The notes below the pieces were generated by a model, which saw only the letters and a list, made by a program, of their open reading frames with translations, made no database searches and was not told the origin of the DNA. DNA of 64,000 nucleotides, from contig OX485803.1 in the NCBI GenBank assembly GCA_950295325.1, positions 31,682,001-31,746,000 on the forward strand, in the 5' to 3' direction. Source of the DNA: Polytrichum commune. Lineage: Eukaryota; Streptophyta; Polytrichopsida; Polytrichales; Polytrichaceae. This document shows positions 59,781 to 64,000 of the stretch, one piece after another. How positions within the stretch are numbered: the stretch's first letter is position 1; every line of letters begins with the position of its first letter. Position numbers and translations under genes: made by a program.

Positions 59781-60814
59781 AATACTTGTGTTGTAAATTG
59801 TTCAATTTATGAGGATGCACCAACGTAAATGTGGCATGCGGCTTCCAAAATTTCCAGCACTTGGATGCAACACCTTAATGTTGAGTAGCGTGATGTTGGT
59901 GTGGAAGTATTCATAACACTTTATCAATTCTTTGGTGTTTCAACATACTCAAAGTAATTGAAGTAGGATAACTCAATTAGGGCTTGCCAACCCAAAAATT
60001 GATCGTTGTTTCTTTGCACAAAGTTACTACATAAATGTAGAGGTGGACACTTTGTAATGGCCGTAACCAGACAAGGGGAATTGGATTGTCCTATTTTCAA
60101 GGTCATTGGTGTCCATAGTTTTCAAATAGAATGAAATAGAAGGAAATTGATTTCAAAGCTTGTGAAGCTAAAAGGCTAATGGGACTGAAAGTACAACAAG
60201 ATGGTTTCAAACCGGCTACTTTCCTCGAGGGATGGAGTGCGGTAACCTTTGTGAGATAGAGGCTGATATCAACTTGTTGGTCCGATCAAAAGAAAGACTT
60301 TGAAGCTCTTTTATACTACATTCTCAAAATATGGGGCAAAATATGCTCCACACAAATAATATATTCCCACACTTGTAACACATGGTGCACATAAGAAGTA
60401 TTTTGAGTGACTTTCAAGTTACATATTGTACATATGCCAAGGTTCACTTTTATTATTAGTAGTAATGAAGGTATATTTTGCCATATTAAACATCATAGAA
60501 ACCCGTACATAAATTTACAACAAAGACATACATATGTTGGAGATTTCATAAAGTTGGGATAATGTTAAATAATGTTAAATATTTTTATCCACAAACGTAC
60601 GTCAAGTGATGTTCTTGCATGCATAATCCTCCACCCAAAAACTAATATACATGGGTATTAATTTGAAGATGGCTCACTCATGCATGTGACGTATGTTTTC
60701 AATCAACGAAGGTTGCACTCCCTAGGTCACATGTATGTTGTAGGATAGACTTTGAGCATAAGTTAATAAACATTGGAAACATCAAAGATCCTCGATTATC
60801 AACATCCTAACTAC

Positions 60815-60954
60815 GGGACTTGCGGTTCCTCGCCACCGGTCCCCTTCCACTAGACGGGTTTAAAATCTACGAATATGAAGTAGAAATCTACTACGCTAGT
60901 AGATCGTGGAACCCTCAAGTGGAAGAGGACAAGTGGTGAGGAACCACGATTCCC
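60815..60954. mobile_element. 140-bp MITE
   Basis: The ends are inverted: GGGACTTGCGGTTCCTCGCC (left) and GGGAATCGTGGTTCCTCACC (right, reverse complement), both continuing to CTTCCACT. A short inverted core (TAGAAATCTACTACGCTAGT) sits in the middle. No convincing target duplication. Confidence 0.65.
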
Positions 60955-62160
60955 CTAGTGAGAGTACGATAAATTTGTCGAGTTCGGAGATGAACCATTT
61001 ACAAGGACCCAAGTAGGACCTTGAATTGAAGTATAGTGAACACAAACACTACTTAAAGAATAGTATGAACTCTTTAGAATCACTAACTGATTTAGACTTC
61101 ACACTTCGTGTGAGCTTATTGTGTAGTCAAAATTTTTGAACACGGTTTTACAATTTTTGTGTTTTCACATGTTCACTACTCCAATCTTGTTAATGCATGT
61201 CAAATAGTGGGGAAGAGTGCTCTTTTGGCTCACAAACAAACCCCAAATAAATCATTCACATAATGGATATAATATTAGGGTGTTGCACCCCTGGTGCCGG
61301 AATTGTTGGTAGCACCATGTCCCACTTATGTCGGGTCACCCTTGCAAAATAAACGATACTCAACCTGAACATTTTTCACTTTGCAAAAGCAAATCGGTGG
61401 CTGGCATATATTTGGGTTTGAGTGCCAAATTAAAATATAATTATTGTATTTTTTTATGTGACAACAGTGTGTGGCTACAGAGTGGGGCCCACATGGGATT
61501 GTGGACATGTTGCTTACTTGCTGAAAACATGTGAGATATACTAGCCCATAAATTCATCCCTAGATCCACACTTTTTATTAAGTACCCTCGTGTGTGAGGT
61601 ATAATGCCTACCCCTCCCACTTTTGAAAGGGTGCAGAAGGTGTAGGTTGGATAATGTTATGGATTATCGTATTCCACATTATTGTTAAGATAGATGAAAA
61701 TTCATGCTTTTCAATGTAGACATGAAAAAGATTTTAAATGAACAAAGTACAAGTTGTGTTTCCAAGATTCATTCTTTAACTCTTATTCTTGAAAATGAGA
61801 CCCGTCAAAAGGGTCCCCTCCCCTTGAAGCTTCACAACTTGCTTATGTCGTGATGCAATGTCAAATAAAGCTTAATTTATATGTCATACACTACTAACGT
61901 ACATATTTATCATAAAAATGCACATAGGTCTTTTTAATTGTCAAGTGCGAGTCTAAGAGACGGGAATCTATTAGAAGACGTACACCCACTAAAAGAGAGG
62001 ACGATTGTACCAAAGTAGTAAGCATGTAGTTCCACTTTCTACATGTTGGGATCACCACAAATAGTGTAGGTGCCACATCATGAAAGTGCACCTCAAACTC
62101 ATCATTGTTTCTTCTTAGATGTGATCTTTAGTTACCAACCTTCGACTATGGACATGGACA
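60955..62160. other. Intergenic DNA, no supported gene
   Basis: AT-rich sequence with small frames on both strands at about 61326-61534 that mirror each other and carry no motif. No repeat boundary seen. Confidence 0.4.
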
Positions 62161-62164
62161 CGGA

Positions 62165-62424
62165 GATCTCGAGAAGAAAAGTTGCACAATTGGATGGGTA
62201 TCTTTATACACTTCAAGTTATATGTATATGGTAAGCTAGCAAATAGAGTGCAAGCCTAAAATTGCACTTTATACCAAGCATTGAACATAGGATTGATCTC
62301 GAGAAGAAAAGTTGCGCAATCGGATGGGTGTCTTTATACACTTTCACTTTAAATGTTTATGGTAAGCTAGCAACAAAGTACAAGTGTGAAATTGCACTTT
62401 ATACCAAGGATTGAACTTAGGATA
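62165..62424. repeat. Two tandem 130-bp units
   Basis: Both units start GATCTCGAGAAGAAAAGTTG (62165 and 62295) and end TTGCACTTTATACCAAG-ATTGAAC. They differ at scattered positions, so this is an old duplication. Confidence 0.9.
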
Positions 62425-63590
62425 TGTGAGAAAATTTGGCAACTAGGAACACTAGAACATAGGAATGGATGCTCGAGGAAGAAACCTATGGTGTGCACAA
62501 GGGAAGCTATCAAAACAATCCATTATTTATGCAAACTTGAATTCTTATCATATGACTTCTCGGGAACCTTTCACCAACTAGAATAGTGTAGATTATATAA
62601 CAATCTTGCAACAATGCCTACAACTTTTAAGAATTCTTACACATTTTTCTACAACATATTTATGAAATGTCTTTCATAGATACAAATGTCCAACATTCTT
62701 GAATGCAGTAGTATTATCTTATGGTATTGTAATATTAACAATCAAGTTGACATGTATCCAACATCCTATCATAACATCGTTATTTAGTTGATTTGCCAAA
62801 ATGCATGATAATATGGTACCAACCTCAAATTCTAACTCCAACCACGTTGCCTTTGATATCATATGTGTATGCCTTGTCATTCATCTACATACATGGCTAC
62901 ATGAGCTCCAATCTACATATGAAATTTGTTACATTCATGGACAAGGGATGAAGTGTCTCTCCATTCACGCTAAGGTATAGTTGACAGTTAACAACTGACA
63001 ATGAATATCATATACACCATATGAATCATGGATCATTGCCACTAGTTCCCAGCTATTATAAGGCATAACTAGGTATTCAAATCTATTAATAATGTAATAG
63101 ATATGAATACCCAAAATGTTTATCTTATAGTGACCAAAAACCAGTGACAATTTAGACCCGTGATTCCTATAACAATAGTTGTATATGGTTGCATGCAAAT
63201 TCAACGTCTTAACACACCATTTACCATAAGCAATACAATTGTTATTGCAAAAGGACACCATTTCACTCGAGAAGTCTTTCTTTGTCTTTCCAAATCGACA
63301 ACATTGCCGTTACAACTATTGCCCTTTTAGAAGTTGAGGGTTTGCAAGTCTTCCTTGGTGGTGTAGGTGTTTGTCAAAGAAAAAGTCTACTCCCGACCGT
63401 AAGGAAACATCCGATTGGACCTAGTCCCTCTCGCCACAAGCTTCAATGTTAATAAACTAGCTCTTCCTCGGGTCTCTTCTCGAATGAAAGATTCATTGAA
63501 ATCCATGGGCCGGGTCTCCTCAATTGTATTTGTGAGTGACGACATTGTCAACCAATTACACATATCACATCACTTCCAAACCAACTTATG
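62425..63590. other. Intergenic DNA, no supported gene
   Basis: Small frames occur (for example 62965-63261 minus and 63415-63696 plus) but none shows a recognisable motif or splice context. Confidence 0.4.
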
Positions 63591-63935
63591 TTACGATTCG
63601 CATGGAAATTTTCATATGAACCCTATGGCGGGACACCGGTGTCCCAAACAAATCAGAGCTTTCTTAATGATTGGTTTTATGGTTGTAAGTGATTGAAAAC
63701 AAAAACCAACTTTGAACATCAGACCGTGTACAAGATGTCGAGATAGTCTCAACGCCGCTTCAATCGCCTACAACTGACCATTTTTTACGTCGACACGGGC
63801 TTTAAGGTTTAACCGGCATATTATGGGACATTGGTGTCCCGCCATAAGGCTCTCTCTCTCTCTCTCTCAACTTGATGTTACGATTTGCATGGAAACCTTC
63901 ATATGAACCTTATGGCGGGACACTACCGTAGGTTC
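63590..63935. repeat. Repeated ATATGAACC-TATGGCGGGACAC motif in direct and inverted form
   Basis: A block GCATGGAAAYYTTCATATGA plus ACCYTATGGCGGGACAC occurs at about 63599-63638 and 63886-63924. An inverted GGTGTCCCGCCATA lies at 63834-63847, next to a (CT)n tract at 63851-63868. This looks like part of a larger inverted-repeat element that continues beyond or near the window end. Confidence 0.6.
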
Positions 63936-64000
63936 ATAGCTGGGTCGACAGAAAATAATTCTAAAAATAGACGTCGAAAATTTTGGAATATTATTGGCAT

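Noticed and set aside
1-64000. tRNA, rRNA or organelle insertion
   Set aside because: No tRNA cloverleaf, rRNA block or plastid/mitochondrial gene sequence was recognised on either strand by eye; a dedicated scan was not possible.

Overview
This window is nuclear DNA from a land plant. The genes have GT/AG introns of about 0.1-2.5 kb and belong to plant-specific families: a Dof-type zinc finger, a CBL-interacting protein kinase, a GTE bromodomain protein and a plastid-type DUF2301 membrane protein. The rest is AT-rich intergenic DNA full of small inverted-repeat transposons. The very divergent Dof finger and the WRC-bromodomain fusion do not look like a typical flowering plant, so a bryophyte or another early lineage is possible, but I cannot fix the species.

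Layout. 1-904 (+): terminal exon of an unrecognised gene. 3927-9763 (+): complete five-exon DUF2301 chloroplast membrane protein gene. 9965-11206 (-): intronless, atypical Dof protein gene, tail-to-tail with the DUF2301 gene. 11.2-21 kb: repeat-rich, with two hAT-like 496-bp elements and two copies of a larger repeat. 21101-21955 (-): intronless CNOT9/RCD1-like gene. 22.8-24.1 kb: a hAT-like element nested inside a Harbinger-like element. 27.9-31.2 kb (+): GTE-type bromodomain/NET gene with an N-terminal WRC zinc-binding motif. 34.4-42.9 kb (-): a CIPK kinase gene with 13 exons found; the last exon is not located. 43-64 kb: no convincing gene, but many repeats: three tandem 208-bp units, twin 236-bp hAT-like MITEs with CCGGTT motifs, a large foldback, Harbinger-like MITEs, microsatellites and a possible solo LTR.

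The recognised genes do not form one pathway. Each has an independent role: plastid membrane, transcription, mRNA deadenylation complex, chromatin reading, calcium signalling.

The most unusual structural observation is shared by two unrelated genes. In both the DUF2301 gene and the CIPK gene, intron 1 carries a tandem array whose unit includes a decayed copy of the 3' edge of exon 1, in some copies with the splice donor. The second point of interest is the WRC-coiled coil-bromodomain-NET protein. The third is the Dof-like finger that keeps its zinc ligands but has lost the usual tail.
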